From Kitasatospora aureofaciens (GTDB lineage Bacteria; Actinomycetota; Actinomycetes; Streptomycetales; Streptomycetaceae): DNA of 64,000 bases. The notes under the pieces are model-generated. The model was not told the DNA's origin. It saw only the letters and a program-made list of their open reading frames with translations, and ran no database searches. The translations under genes were made by a program, and so were the position numbers. This document shows, piece after piece, positions 47,755-56,033 of this stretch. Numbering within the stretch: position 1 is the stretch's first letter; each line of letters begins with the position of its first letter. The stretch lies in contig JODU01000005.1 in assembly GCA_000720845.1 (NCBI GenBank), positions 248,001 to 312,000 of the forward strand, written 5' to 3'.

Positions 47755-48729
47755 GTGCCTGACTCGATAGCCGTGCCGACGGGTGTCCAGCCAATCAGCT
47801 TCGACGTGCACGCAGTCCGCGGGGGAAGTTCCGGCGGAGCCCGCGACGACTTCGAAATGATGATCGCTCAGCTTGCCGCCGCGACGACCCCAAACGTACG
47901 GTCCGTCGCTGCCAACCCGGGCGACTGGGGTATCGACGCTTTCGCCGGAAACCTCGGCGGAGCGATCACAGTGTGGCAGTCCAAGTACTTCATGCCGGTC
48001 ACCACCAAGAAGCACGTGAAGCAGGTCGAAGACTCGCTCGACAACGTGCTGAAGGCAGCCGTCAAGAACGGCCACACGATCGTCAGCTGGATTCTGTGCA
48101 TTCCCTCCAGCATGGACGGCCCCATGACGGCATGGTGGGACACGTGGACGAAAGCGAGGGAGAAGGAACACAGCCTCGTCATCCAGCTCTGGGACGAGAC
48201 CACCCTCCGCAAGAAGCTGCTTAGCCCCGAGGGCGACGACGTGCGTCGCGGCTTCTACGAGACCTACGCTCAGGCCGCCCCCGCCTCCGTGGAGCAGCTT
48301 CGGCTGGTACTCGAAGTCGAGGACGACAAGGCAGCCGCCCTTGGCTCCGCCTTGTTCATTCGGCAGATGACCGAGGCCGGCCACGTGGAGCTGGACTCGG
48401 CCAAGAGGCAGTTCTTCAATGCCGATCTGGTGGCTCGCGAGATCGCGCACAAGGATGTTCCGGCGGAGGTGGCGGCGCTCAGTTCCGCCGATGCGACGCT
48501 CCACGGTCTATGGGAGATGCAGTTCAACGAATGCGTGGCCGAGGACGCGCTTCGGGCTCTCCACACCCGTGTCTGGCGCGATGTACGCAACGAGCACGAC
48601 AAACTGCCGAAGTCGCTCCGCCTGGAGCTGGTGCACAGCTGGGGGCTGGTGCACCGGCTCGTGGACAACCGCAAGGCGGGATGGGTCAAACACTGGCGGC
48701 AGATCGCCGCCGAGCACTCCGACGGCTGA
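47755..48729 (+). CDS. ABC-three-component system effector, PD-(D/E)xK nuclease-like
   Basis: 324 residues from a GTG at 47755 with a GGGGGGTGGG stretch upstream. The first 90 residues are nuclease-like: ARDDFEMMIAQLAAATTPNV, then Asp61 in DWGIDAFAGN and Gln75-x-Lys77 in VWQSKYFMPV, the D...(E/Q)xK arrangement of Mrr-type restriction nucleases. Next come VSWILCIPSSMDGPMTAWWD and QLWDETTLRKKLLSPEGDDV, then a helical C-terminal half that probably binds the partners. The two following genes are a middle component and a Rad50-like ATPase, so this is the probable toxic effector of an ABC-3C defence module. The substrate is presumably foreign or host DNA. Confidence 0.75.
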   Translation: MPDSIAVPTGVQPISFDVHAVRGGSSGGARDDFEMMIAQLAAATTPNVRSVAANPGDWGIDAFAGNLGGAITVWQSKYFMPVTTKKHVKQVEDSLDNVLKAAVKNGHTIVSWILCIPSSMDGPMTAWWDTWTKAREKEHSLVIQLWDETTLRKKLLSPEGDDVRRGFYETYAQAAPASVEQLRLVLEVEDDKAAALGSALFIRQMTEAGHVELDSAKRQFFNADLVAREIAHKDVPAEVAALSSADATLHGLWEMQFNECVAEDALRALHTRVWRDVRNEHDKLPKSLRLELVHSWGLVHRLVDNRKAGWVKHWRQIAAEHSDG

Positions 48730-48769
48730 CCGTCGTCGCCTGTCCTGTCAGACCTACGAGGAGTTCGCT

Positions 48770-49348
48770 GTGGAAGCACACCGGCCGGTGATGATGCCGG
48801 AGGACGAGGTGGCCTTCCGGCTGGCGCAGCTGCTGCTTCTTCTCGACGCTGTCGCCGGACAGGACGCGAAGGGGGCGAGCTTGGAGCGGATCGGGTACTA
48901 CGACTTCCTGTCGGCGAATCCCTTCCTCGTCGTCGATTCCGACGGCCGGGAGGGCAATATGCTCAGGCTGGCGGGGTTCGATCCGCAGGTGCTCTCGTAC
49001 GCGTCCTCCTCGCAGCGCTTCACCAGTCGACGCGAGCGCATCCAGCACGACCTCGGACTGCTCGTGGCCTACGGGTGTTGCGAGGTCCACAACCGCAATG
49101 GCGCCTTCGCTTATTCGATCAGCAACCGCGGTCGGGAACTCGGGGCGCGCTTCACCGCGACTTACGCCGCGTCGTTCGCTACTGCAGCGTCCATCGTCGT
49201 GCGTCGCCTCCGCAAGCTCAGCGACAAGGCGCTGCGGGAACAGACCGCACGGTGGCTGCGGCCGGATGGAGAGGGTGGGCCCGGTGCCGCGCTCCTCAGC
49301 GTGCTGGGACCGGGACCGCAGGCACCTGACATGCCCTGGGAGGGATGA
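48770..49348 (+). CDS. ABC-three-component system middle component
   Basis: 192 residues from a GTG at 48770 with GAGGAG at good spacing. The protein is mainly helical with a winged-helix-like arrangement (RFTSRRERIQHDLGLLVAYG, FAYSISNRGRELGARFTATY). Segments EDEVAFRLAQLLLLLDAV and SLERIGYYDFLSANPF are typical of small ABC-3C middle components, known only as adaptors joining the ATPase to the effector. The stop overlaps the ATPase start (ATGA). Family naming is from memory; the position between nuclease and ATPase is the main support. Confidence 0.7.
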   Translation: MEAHRPVMMPEDEVAFRLAQLLLLLDAVAGQDAKGASLERIGYYDFLSANPFLVVDSDGREGNMLRLAGFDPQVLSYASSSQRFTSRRERIQHDLGLLVAYGCCEVHNRNGAFAYSISNRGRELGARFTATYAASFATAASIVVRRLRKLSDKALREQTARWLRPDGEGGPGAALLSVLGPGPQAPDMPWEG

Positions 49349-51378
49349 CCACCATGCAGCCTCTGCCTGGCATCCGGGTCCGGCACCTGCGCCTTGCTGG
49401 CGTCAGCCGGAACTATGACGTCGATTTCACCCAGGACCAGCGGGTGCGGGACCTGTCCGTGGTGGCCGGGGCATTCAGCTCGGGCAAGACCGCGGTGTTG
49501 GAGTTCATCGCCTATGGCCTCGGTGGGAAGCGCCATCCACGGCATCCTGAGGTGCTGCGGAAGGTCCGTTCCTGCCTTCTGGAAGTCGAGCTGTCCGGCG
49601 AACCGCACGTCATCGAGCGGCCCGTCGGGGAGCCGTCGAAGGTCGCGTACGTACGCCGGGGGACGCTGGACAGTCCGCCGCTCTCCAAACCTGAGAGCAG
49701 GACCATCGAGCCGGCGGGAGCGCCCGAGAGTCTCTCCGCTCTGCTGCTGGGGCACTGCAAGCTCGAAGGCGTTCAGCTGCGGGAGGCCCCCTCCAGCCGT
49801 GAGTCCCGGACCGACCCCCTGAGCATCCGCGACCTCATGAACCTCGCGTTCCTGCCCAATGAGCGCATCGCCTCCATGAACTTCCTGTTCGAGAACGAGT
49901 ACATGAAGAAGCACAAGCTGAAGCAGGTGGTCGACGTCGTCTTCGGCGTTCACGACGACCGCGCCGTCGAGCTTGGGCAACGCATCAAGGAACTGGGCGT
50001 CCGACTCACCCAGGCACGCTCTGAACTCGCCGCAGCACGGGCGTTCGTCGACGAGCAGGACGTTCCCACGGTCGGCCCTCTGATCGCTGAGCAATACGAA
50101 GGCGAGCTGCGGGAGCTGACCGAGCAGCTACGGGCCCTCGACGAGGCAGCGCAAGCCGGCACCACCTTCGCCGGGCGTCTGCGCCGCGAGCACCAGCAAG
50201 CTGCCGAGCGCGCCCGGCGAGCTGCTGGCGTGGTACGTGATTGCGAGACGCAACTCACCCGGATGATGCCGCTGCGGGCGCAGTACGCGGACGACCTCGT
50301 CAAGCTCAACATGCTGGCCGAAGCGCAGCGCCTGTTCGACCCTCTCAGCGTCACGACCTGCCCGGCGTGCCTGAATCGGCTGCCCGTTCCCCCTTCGGTG
50401 GAGAACGGCTCGTGCAGTCTGTGCAGCCACGAGCTGCCCCACGACGACGGGCACCGGACGCTCGGCACCGCCACAGCCGAGCACTCGTCGGATGAAGGGC
50501 GGCTGGATGTCGCGGCGGAGATCAGAGCCACCAAGGCCCGTTTGAAGGAGATCACTGCCTACGTTGAGGGCCTGGACAGCTCGCTCGCCACGTTGAAGCT
50601 CCAGGCAGAAGACGCCGCCATCGACGAAGAACGTGCCGCGGCCGCGGTCGACGAAGCCACTTCGCCCACCGTCACCCCGTTTCTCGCCGCTCGCGACAAC
50701 ATCCAGCGCCGGCGCGAGGAAGTCCTCCGTCATCTCCAGCACGCCGAGAACGCGACGAAGCTTCAGGCTGGCCTGGAGAAGCGCGCCGCGCTCGTGGAGC
50801 GGCAGGAGGCACAGATCGAACGCCTGCGGGAGGAACGCGACCGGCTGGGAGATGCCGCACAGGACCGGGACCTGGTCGTCGGCCGAATCAGCGGCCGGTA
50901 CAGCGAACTTCTGCGGCAGTGGCGCTACCCGAAACTGAGCCAGCCGGTGATCGACACGAATCTGGTTCCTCACGTACGCGGCGGCTCCTACCGCGAGGCG
51001 TCATCCGGCGCCCGGACACTCCTGACCCTGGCCTGGCAGCTGGCCGTCTTCGAGGTGGCCGTCGAAACATCGGCCGCCCACCCCGGCTTCCTCATGATCG
51101 ACAGCCCGCAGAAGAACCTTGGCCACGGCGCCACGCGGGACGCGGTAATCGCAGACGCGATCGCCATCGACGACTTCTACCGCCACCTGACCAGCTGGCT
51201 GGCTGAACAGGGGGCCGGTGCCCAGGTGATCATCGTCGACAACAGTCCGCCCGTGCTCGTGGAAGAGAACGTCGTGGTCCGGTACAGCCGCAACGAGGAC
51301 CGGCCCCCCTACGGGCTGATCGACGACGAGACCACTACAGACGAAGGCAGCCCCGAATTACCTCCTCACCCCGCCTAG
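49345..51378 (+). CDS. ABC-three-component system ATPase, Rad50/SMC-like with zinc hook
   Basis: 677 residues. Walker A GAFSSGKT (42-49) follows DLSVVA. Two coiled-coil arms (about 205-320 and 385-520) flank a zinc-hook-like centre with CPAC (339-342) and CSLC (357-360). The signature region SSGARTLLTLAWQLAVFE starts at 553 and Walker B FLMIDSPQ at 582. This is the head-arm-hook build of Rad50/SMC/RecN ATPases. In ABC-3C systems the ATPase senses nucleoprotein structures and licenses the effector. It is translationally coupled to the middle component. Codon 672 is TTA, so full translation may depend on bldA. Confidence 0.85.
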   Translation: MTTMQPLPGIRVRHLRLAGVSRNYDVDFTQDQRVRDLSVVAGAFSSGKTAVLEFIAYGLGGKRHPRHPEVLRKVRSCLLEVELSGEPHVIERPVGEPSKVAYVRRGTLDSPPLSKPESRTIEPAGAPESLSALLLGHCKLEGVQLREAPSSRESRTDPLSIRDLMNLAFLPNERIASMNFLFENEYMKKHKLKQVVDVVFGVHDDRAVELGQRIKELGVRLTQARSELAAARAFVDEQDVPTVGPLIAEQYEGELRELTEQLRALDEAAQAGTTFAGRLRREHQQAAERARRAAGVVRDCETQLTRMMPLRAQYADDLVKLNMLAEAQRLFDPLSVTTCPACLNRLPVPPSVENGSCSLCSHELPHDDGHRTLGTATAEHSSDEGRLDVAAEIRATKARLKEITAYVEGLDSSLATLKLQAEDAAIDEERAAAAVDEATSPTVTPFLAARDNIQRRREEVLRHLQHAENATKLQAGLEKRAALVERQEAQIERLREERDRLGDAAQDRDLVVGRISGRYSELLRQWRYPKLSQPVIDTNLVPHVRGGSYREASSGARTLLTLAWQLAVFEVAVETSAAHPGFLMIDSPQKNLGHGATRDAVIADAIAIDDFYRHLTSWLAEQGAGAQVIIVDNSPPVLVEENVVVRYSRNEDRPPYGLIDDETTTDEGSPELPPHPA

Positions 51379-51998
51379 GCCATTCACCCGCCCGCCCTTG
51401 CGTCTGCCGCGGCGTTGGCGATCGGCCGCCAGCGGTCTCGGGGCGCACCCGCACGCCCTGGTGGTGTTGTGGTCGCTATGGCTGTGGATCACCGGGTTCA
51501 CGGGCGCTGACGGTCGAGCCGGAAGATCAGATAACTGAGCCCTTTCAGCTGCCACTCGACGATCCCAAGGTCTTCGATACACGGCCTAGGTGGGGCGAAG
51601 AGCAGGGCTGGGGATTTTCAACGAGCCTCATCACCCGACTACATCTCCGCCCCAGTAGCCGCTCTCCAAGGAAGTTGCAGCGATCACGGCCTGGGGCCCA
51701 ATGCCGCCCGCAATCGGACGCCTTCGTCCAACAAGGCTTCGATGCGGTTGATTGCGTACGTCATGGTCTCCCTGTTCGCCGTCGGCTGCCGCCGGCCAGC
51801 GTAGTGAGGTGGGCGGGCCGGACCGTGTATGGCGGGGTCCAGAGATCGTGATCACGCCATCTGATGTGACTCTGCCCGTTGCACAAGGCCGTAGCCCTAT
51901 CGTGCGGGTGCACGGATGAAGACGATCTGCCGCAGGCTCGCCGAGCTGAGATGAAACCTGTGGCGAGACCGGGGCGAGTAGATCAGAAGGGGGAATGG
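51379..51998. other. Intergenic stretch after the ABC-3C operon
   Basis: About 620 bases. Apart from one possible 26-codon minus-strand frame (51684-51764) no gene is supported. AT-richer patches occur near 51510-51640. It may hold decayed sequence or control regions of the small gene that follows. Confidence 0.45.
51684..51764 (-). CDS. Possible 26-aa small protein
   Basis: ATG at 51764 with AGGGAG close upstream; MTYAINRIEALLDEGVRLRA then six residues. The peptide is a plausible amphipathic helix. Too short to be sure; it could be chance. Confidence 0.25.
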   Translation of the reverse strand: MTYAINRIEALLDEGVRLRAALGPRP

Positions 51999-52202
51999 AT
52001 GTCCGTCCCGCCGTCGCTAGGGCCTGTAACGCGCCTGCGTGAACACAACGAACGGGTCCTGCAGCTGCGTGAGCACATCCGGGAGGCGGACCTCCGGCAG
52101 CGCCTGATGCATGGCTTCGGGGCTTGTGTCGTGCTCTGCGTGCTTGGCGTCGCCATACAACAACTTGATCAACCGCCGGAAGCCCGTGACCCGTCCGGCT
52201 GA
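51999..52202 (+). CDS. Small protein with coiled coil and one hydrophobic helix (67 aa)
   Basis: ATG at 51999 with AAGGGGG upstream. Residues 10-35 are a charged helix (TRLREHNERVLQLREHIREA), followed by a hydrophobic segment (GFGACVVLCVLGVAIQQL) that could cross the membrane. No family is known. Convergent with the winged-helix-like gene at the right end. A small membrane-active partner of a defence module is conceivable but not shown. Confidence 0.45.
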   Translation: MSVPPSLGPVTRLREHNERVLQLREHIREADLRQRLMHGFGACVVLCVLGVAIQQLDQPPEARDPSG

Positions 52203-52308
52203 TCGCCAGCCTCAGTAGAGCCGTGTCGGCGAGTTGCATGGTCAGCGAACGTATAGATGGGTCCGCGAATACACCAGAGGGCCTCCCGCAGCCCCTGGGG
52301 CGCCGGAG

Positions 52309-53496
52309 TTATGGGACAGGGCGTACAGCGGCCGCGGTCCGCGCCTTCGGCAGCGCGATGCCCTGGGCCTGAGCCATTACCCCAGGCCGTAGCGTCCACG
52401 GCACCGGGCTCGTCTCCATCAGCCACTCGTTCGACAGCAGCCGCCGCACGATGAAGCTACGTACCGAGCGGCATACGTCCCACCCCAGGCCCGAGCACAG
52501 CTGGTTGTAGGAGGGGCCGTGACCATGCTCGGCCCGGAAAACCACAGTGAACTCGGCCGCCTGCGGGCCACGATCGGGGTGTGCCTCCTTCCACTCGCCG
52601 TAGGCGTTCTTGATCCACTTGGGGACGAACTGCGGGTGGACCCGCTCCATGAACGCGGCAGCGGCCTGTCCCGGTTCGAGTGCGCACACCGCGCAGTACT
52701 CGACAGCCTCGGCGTGCCGCCGCAGCGCGGGGGTTGCCGCGTTCTTCCACTGGGTCCAGGCGGGAGCGTCGAACCGAACCGCCGGCCTCGCGCGGCGCTC
52801 AACCTGACCCTTGGCCTTCGCGGCCCCCGCCGTCCGATCGCCTTCCGGGGAACGCAGCAATCCCGACAAGTGGCGTACGGCTGGGTCGAGGCGGTAACGG
52901 TCTTCGGACAACTCCGAGACGAACCCCTTCTGCAGGAGGTCGGGCAGGGCGGCTCGACAGGCTTCCGGAAAGTCGGGCGGGAGCTGCCCGAGGAGCTTGG
53001 ACGTGCTGTGTGCCGCGAGGAACAGACCGGCCAGCCGCGCCGCAGGGGGAAGCTTTTTGACCGGCTTGGCGGACAAGGCACGCGTGGTCCATCCAGACAC
53101 CCGCGAGCGTACGTTCTTCCCGATGGGGAGCGGATGACCATCTGTTCGGGTCAGGTCGGGAACTGTGATCGGGACCGGAGCCGCGGGGTCATCGCCGAAG
53201 AGAGCGTCGCCGATCTGCCAGCCCAGGCAGCGAAGGGCGGCGACGGCTCCGCGTGCATCAGCGAGCCGCAGAGCGGACAAGTCCGCCCCGGTGAGGTTGC
53301 CGACACCACCACGTGCGGCACGGATGACCACCACCACGGCGACGAGCTGAGCGTCAGGGCCAGGCAACGCGAGGGAGGACACGTAGCTCAACAGCGTTCG
53401 CGCAGCTTCCCCTTGTTGGGAACTCAGCAAGAACGGCTGCGGCGTTGTGGCGGGGGAGGCGCTGATATCGCTGGAGTCGGATGCATTCTTCGGCAC
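52309..53496 (-). CDS. Right-end protein with winged-helix-like C-terminus
   Basis: 395 residues from an ATG at 53496, reading inward from the right end. The N-terminal half is Ala/Leu-rich and helical (LLSSQQGEAARTLLSYVSSL). A middle part has AVEYCAVCALEPGQ, with two close cysteines. The C-terminal segment FRAEHGHGPSYNQLCSGLGW, followed by VRSFIVRRLLSNEWLMETSP and WTLRPG, reads as a winged helix-turn-helix. I do not recognise a named family. Next to the right inverted repeat, it could bind the element's end as an accessory recombination factor, or be a regulator of cargo. Confidence 0.6.
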   Translation of the reverse strand: MPKNASDSSDISASPATTPQPFLLSSQQGEAARTLLSYVSSLALPGPDAQLVAVVVVIRAARGGVGNLTGADLSALRLADARGAVAALRCLGWQIGDALFGDDPAAPVPITVPDLTRTDGHPLPIGKNVRSRVSGWTTRALSAKPVKKLPPAARLAGLFLAAHSTSKLLGQLPPDFPEACRAALPDLLQKGFVSELSEDRYRLDPAVRHLSGLLRSPEGDRTAGAAKAKGQVERRARPAVRFDAPAWTQWKNAATPALRRHAEAVEYCAVCALEPGQAAAAFMERVHPQFVPKWIKNAYGEWKEAHPDRGPQAAEFTVVFRAEHGHGPSYNQLCSGLGWDVCRSVRSFIVRRLLSNEWLMETSPVPWTLRPGVMAQAQGIALPKARTAAAVRPVP

Positions 53497-53669
53497 GACG
53501 GCCCCAACGCGTAAGGAAGGGGCTGGTCACTTTCCCTGCTCCATCTGGAGCAGAGCAGACAGAGATCGCCCTCTTCCGGCTCCTTGCGGGGAATCCCAAC
53601 CCCCGGTTACAGACTGGACGGCACCTCCCAGACGGGCAACATCCGCCAGAGCCCCGCGCAGGGGCCAAG

Positions 53670-53698
53670 GCTTCAACACGCTGAACTTGACAGAGAAG
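53670..53698 (-). repeat. Right terminal inverted repeat
   Basis: GCTTCAACACG (53670-53680) is the exact inverse of the inner part of the left repeat; the outer part to 53698 matches at 12 of 17 positions. The last base is shared with the GAC codon of comEC. Confidence 0.8.
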
Positions 53699-54453
53699 AC
53701 GTGGGCCAGGGCGACGCGCTGGTCCTCGCGGCGGGAGAGGGCACGGCCGTCGTCGTCGACGCGGGCCCCGACCCCGCCCTGGTCGACCACTGCCTGCGCA
53801 CCCTCGGCATCACCCGCGTACCCCTCGTGCTGCTGACCCACCTGCACGCCGACCACGTGGCCGGGCTGCCCGGGGTGCTGCGGGGCCGTTCGGTGGGCGC
53901 GATCGAGACAACCGCCCTCGAAGAGCCCGAGGACCAGGCCGAGTTCGTCCACAGACAGGCAGCGGCCGGGCACATTCCCCTGCGGCACGCGGCCGCCGGA
54001 GAACAGCGGCGCTCCGGCCCACTGTCCTGGCAGGTGGTATGGCCCCCGCCGAGCCCACCGGCGACCGTGCCACCGGGCACGGAAGGCGGCCCCAACGACG
54101 CCAGCGTCACTCTCCTGGTCCGCACGGCCGGCCTGCGCCTGCTGCTCCTCGGCGACCTGGAGCCCCCGGCCCAGCGGGAGCTGGCCCGCTCCCCTGCGGC
54201 GGCGGAGCTTCAGGACGTGGACGTCCTGAAGGTGGCTCACCACGGCTCCGCCCACCAGGACTTCGCGTTCCTGCGGAAGGCCGCCCCCCGTCTGGCGCTC
54301 ATCAGCTGCGGCGAGGACAACACGTACGGCCACCCGGCCCCCGGCACGGTGGCGGCGCTGCGTGCCCGGGGAGCGACGGTGCTGCGCACGGACCGGGACG
54401 GGGCGGTGGCCGTCGCCGGTACGGGGAAGGAGTTGCGGGTGGCGGGGGAGTGA
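53698..54453 (+). pseudogene. comEC: comEC 3' part (metallo-beta-lactamase domain), separated by the inserted element
   Basis: In frame from the GAC codon at 53698: DVGQGDALVLAAGEG, then the metal-binding LLTHLHADHVAGLPG, SVTLLVRTAGLRLLLLGDLE and DVLKVAHHGSAHQD, through LISCGEDNTYGHP. This is the complete extracytoplasmic MBL domain of ComEC, thought to degrade one strand of incoming DNA. It is cut from its membrane domain by about 24.9 kb. The frame is open back to 53584 through the element's end, so a separate protein without export signal might be made. The original stop at 54451-54453 is intact. Confidence 0.93.
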
Positions 54454-54703
54454 GGACAGGAGGCGGTCGCCACCGCCACGAGCACGCCGTCCGCGTCGGC
54501 CGCGCCGGCCGCGCCGGTCCTCAGGGTGCCGCGGGGGATCCGGTATTGGCCGGATCGCGAGTGGTTCCCGTCCCCGCTGTGCTCGGGGAGGCGTAGCCCG
54601 GGCGGGCACCGGGAATTTCCAGACCAGCGCGGGAGACGCCACCGTGTCGTGCGGCCGACGCGTCCGGCCACGGTCGGTCACCCCTCGGACCGAAGGAGAA
54701 ACC

Positions 54704-54811
54704 ATGCCCCGAACCCCCAGGCCGGGTCACCCCGTTGTGCGCCGGTTCGGCGAGGACGATCCGCGGCGCGGCGTCCACCGACGCGGCCGGTCGCGGCCGG
54801 AGCGTGTGTGA
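54704..54811 (+). CDS. Small basic upstream peptide coupled to the amidase (35 aa)
   Basis: ATG at 54704 with AAGGAGA upstream. The 35 residues are Arg/Pro-rich (RRFGEDDPRRGVHRRGRSRP). Its TGA overlaps the amidase ATG by one base, so ribosomes may re-initiate there. It may serve only translation of the amidase. Could also be chance, but the ribosome site is the best in this stretch. Confidence 0.4.
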   Translation: MPRTPRPGHPVVRRFGEDDPRRGVHRRGRSRPERV

Positions 54812-55827
54812 TGGCCACCCCCATGACCGCGGCCGGTTTCCTCAGGGCGCTGAGGGCGGAGGGCCTCACCGTCGTCGAGGTCGGCGACTGGCGCGACCAC
54901 AACCGCAACCACAAGGGCGCCTGGGGCCCCGTCAACGGCGTGATGATCCACCACACCGTGACCCGGGGCAGCGCCGCCACCGTGGAGATCTGCCGCAAGG
55001 GCTACGCGAGCCTGCCCGGCCCCCTCTGCCACGGCGTCATCACCAAGGACGGCCGCGTGCACCTGGTCGGCTACGGCAGGGCCAACCACGCCGGTCTGGG
55101 CGACGACGACGTCCTGCGCGCCGTCGTCGCGGAGCAGGCCCTGCCGCGGGACAACGAGGCGAACACCGACGGCAACCGGCACTTCTACGGCTTCGAGTGC
55201 GAGAACCTCGGCGACGGCAAGGACCCCTGGCCCGCCGCGCAGCTGGACGCGATCGAGCGGGCCGCGGCGGCCGTGTGCCGCCACCACGGCTGGAGCGAGC
55301 GCTCGGTGATCGGCCACCTCGAGTGGCAGCCCGGAAAGATCGATCCGCGCGGGTTCACGATGGCGTCGATGCGCGCCCGGGTCGAAGAACGCCTCAGTCA
55401 CCCCGCCGGCTGGACACCCGGCGACTCCGAGGAGGAAGACATGCCGCGAGCGATCAGCCGATCCACCGGCGACGACCAGCGGATCACGCCCCGGCAGTGG
55501 ACGACGCTCAGCGTGAACGGCGTGGACCTGCTGACCGGCGCGTCCCACTACCAGGCCACGGCCTACCTCCGGGCCGTCGTGCCACCCGGCTCCACGCTCC
55601 AGGGCCGCTTCTACCACCTCCGCCGGGACGGAAGCCGATGGACCGGCCCCATCGTCGAACGGGTGGGCACCGACGGCAGCAGTTTCCCGGACTTCGGGAA
55701 CAGCGGCTCGATCGTCGCCGACGAACGGCTGCGCTTCGAGTTCGTCTACTACCCGCCCGACTCCGCCGACCAGGCCCCGATCACGGTCACGGGCGTGAAG
55801 GTCCGCGGCCTGTACTGGGAGCGGTGA
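54811..55827 (+). CDS. N-acetylmuramoyl-L-alanine amidase (Amidase_2/PGRP type)
   Basis: 338 residues from the ATG at 54811 (GGAG eight bases upstream). The catalytic domain spans about residues 10-195: VNGVMIHHTVTRGSAATVEI with the first zinc His, LCHGVITKDGRVHLVGYGRA, NRHFYGFECENLGDG and VIGHLEWQPGKIDPRGF with the second His and a conserved Lys. Such enzymes cut the amide between MurNAc and L-Ala in peptidoglycan. The C-terminal 130 residues form a beta-rich domain (QWTTLSVNGVDLLTGASHYQ, SSFPDFGNSGSIVADERLRF), probably wall- or ligand-binding. No signal peptide is seen, as in phage endolysins, so release may need a holin or other route. It may be a domesticated phage gene. Confidence 0.88.
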   Translation: MATPMTAAGFLRALRAEGLTVVEVGDWRDHNRNHKGAWGPVNGVMIHHTVTRGSAATVEICRKGYASLPGPLCHGVITKDGRVHLVGYGRANHAGLGDDDVLRAVVAEQALPRDNEANTDGNRHFYGFECENLGDGKDPWPAAQLDAIERAAAAVCRHHGWSERSVIGHLEWQPGKIDPRGFTMASMRARVEERLSHPAGWTPGDSEEEDMPRAISRSTGDDQRITPRQWTTLSVNGVDLLTGASHYQATAYLRAVVPPGSTLQGRFYHLRRDGSRWTGPIVERVGTDGSSFPDFGNSGSIVADERLRFEFVYYPPDSADQAPITVTGVKVRGLYWER

Positions 55828-56033
55828 CGAGGCGGGGCACGCGCCCGGTGCACTGATATCGGCCCACACGTGACCACACACGACCACACATGAGCACACG
55901 GGGCCACTCCCGCCCACTCCCAGCACATGTGACGGTTTCCCGTGATGTGGTCCCGTGTTGCCCCGAAAGCCACATCGGTGATCGAATGTTTCTCCGTCAA
56001 CTAGTTTTCGATGTCGTGCAGAGGGTGTCGCAA

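Larger units (their letters stand above)
28776..53697. mobile_element. Integrated Tn554-like recombinase-trio transposon carrying defence genes
   Basis: About 24.9 kb lying exactly between the Cys and Asp codons of a comEC that is continuous once the segment is removed. The ends carry imperfect inverted repeats (28781-28808 and 53670-53698). The left end encodes two catalytic tyrosine recombinases, one degenerate recombinase-like protein and a small coiled-coil protein in one overlapping operon. Cargo comprises HEPN-like, DUF2290/helicase, HNH, SLOG, STAND NTPase and ABC-3C genes. Base composition and codon use are less GC-biased than in the flanks. No conjugation genes were seen, so it is a transposon, not an ICE. 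The precise crossover within a few bases of each junction is not resolved. Confidence 0.88.

Noticed and set aside
51631..52239. Minus-strand 202-codon open frame
   Set aside because: Low-complexity, no ribosome site, opposite to a better-supported small gene at 51999.
28776..53697. Integrative conjugative element or prophage
   Set aside because: No relaxase, FtsK/SpoIIIE-type transfer protein, coupling protein, capsid, terminase or tail gene is present.
55850..55900. CACA-rich direct repeats (ACCACACA-type) upstream of the YceI gene
   Set aside because: Short, imperfect and simple-sequence-like; no regulatory pattern could be argued.
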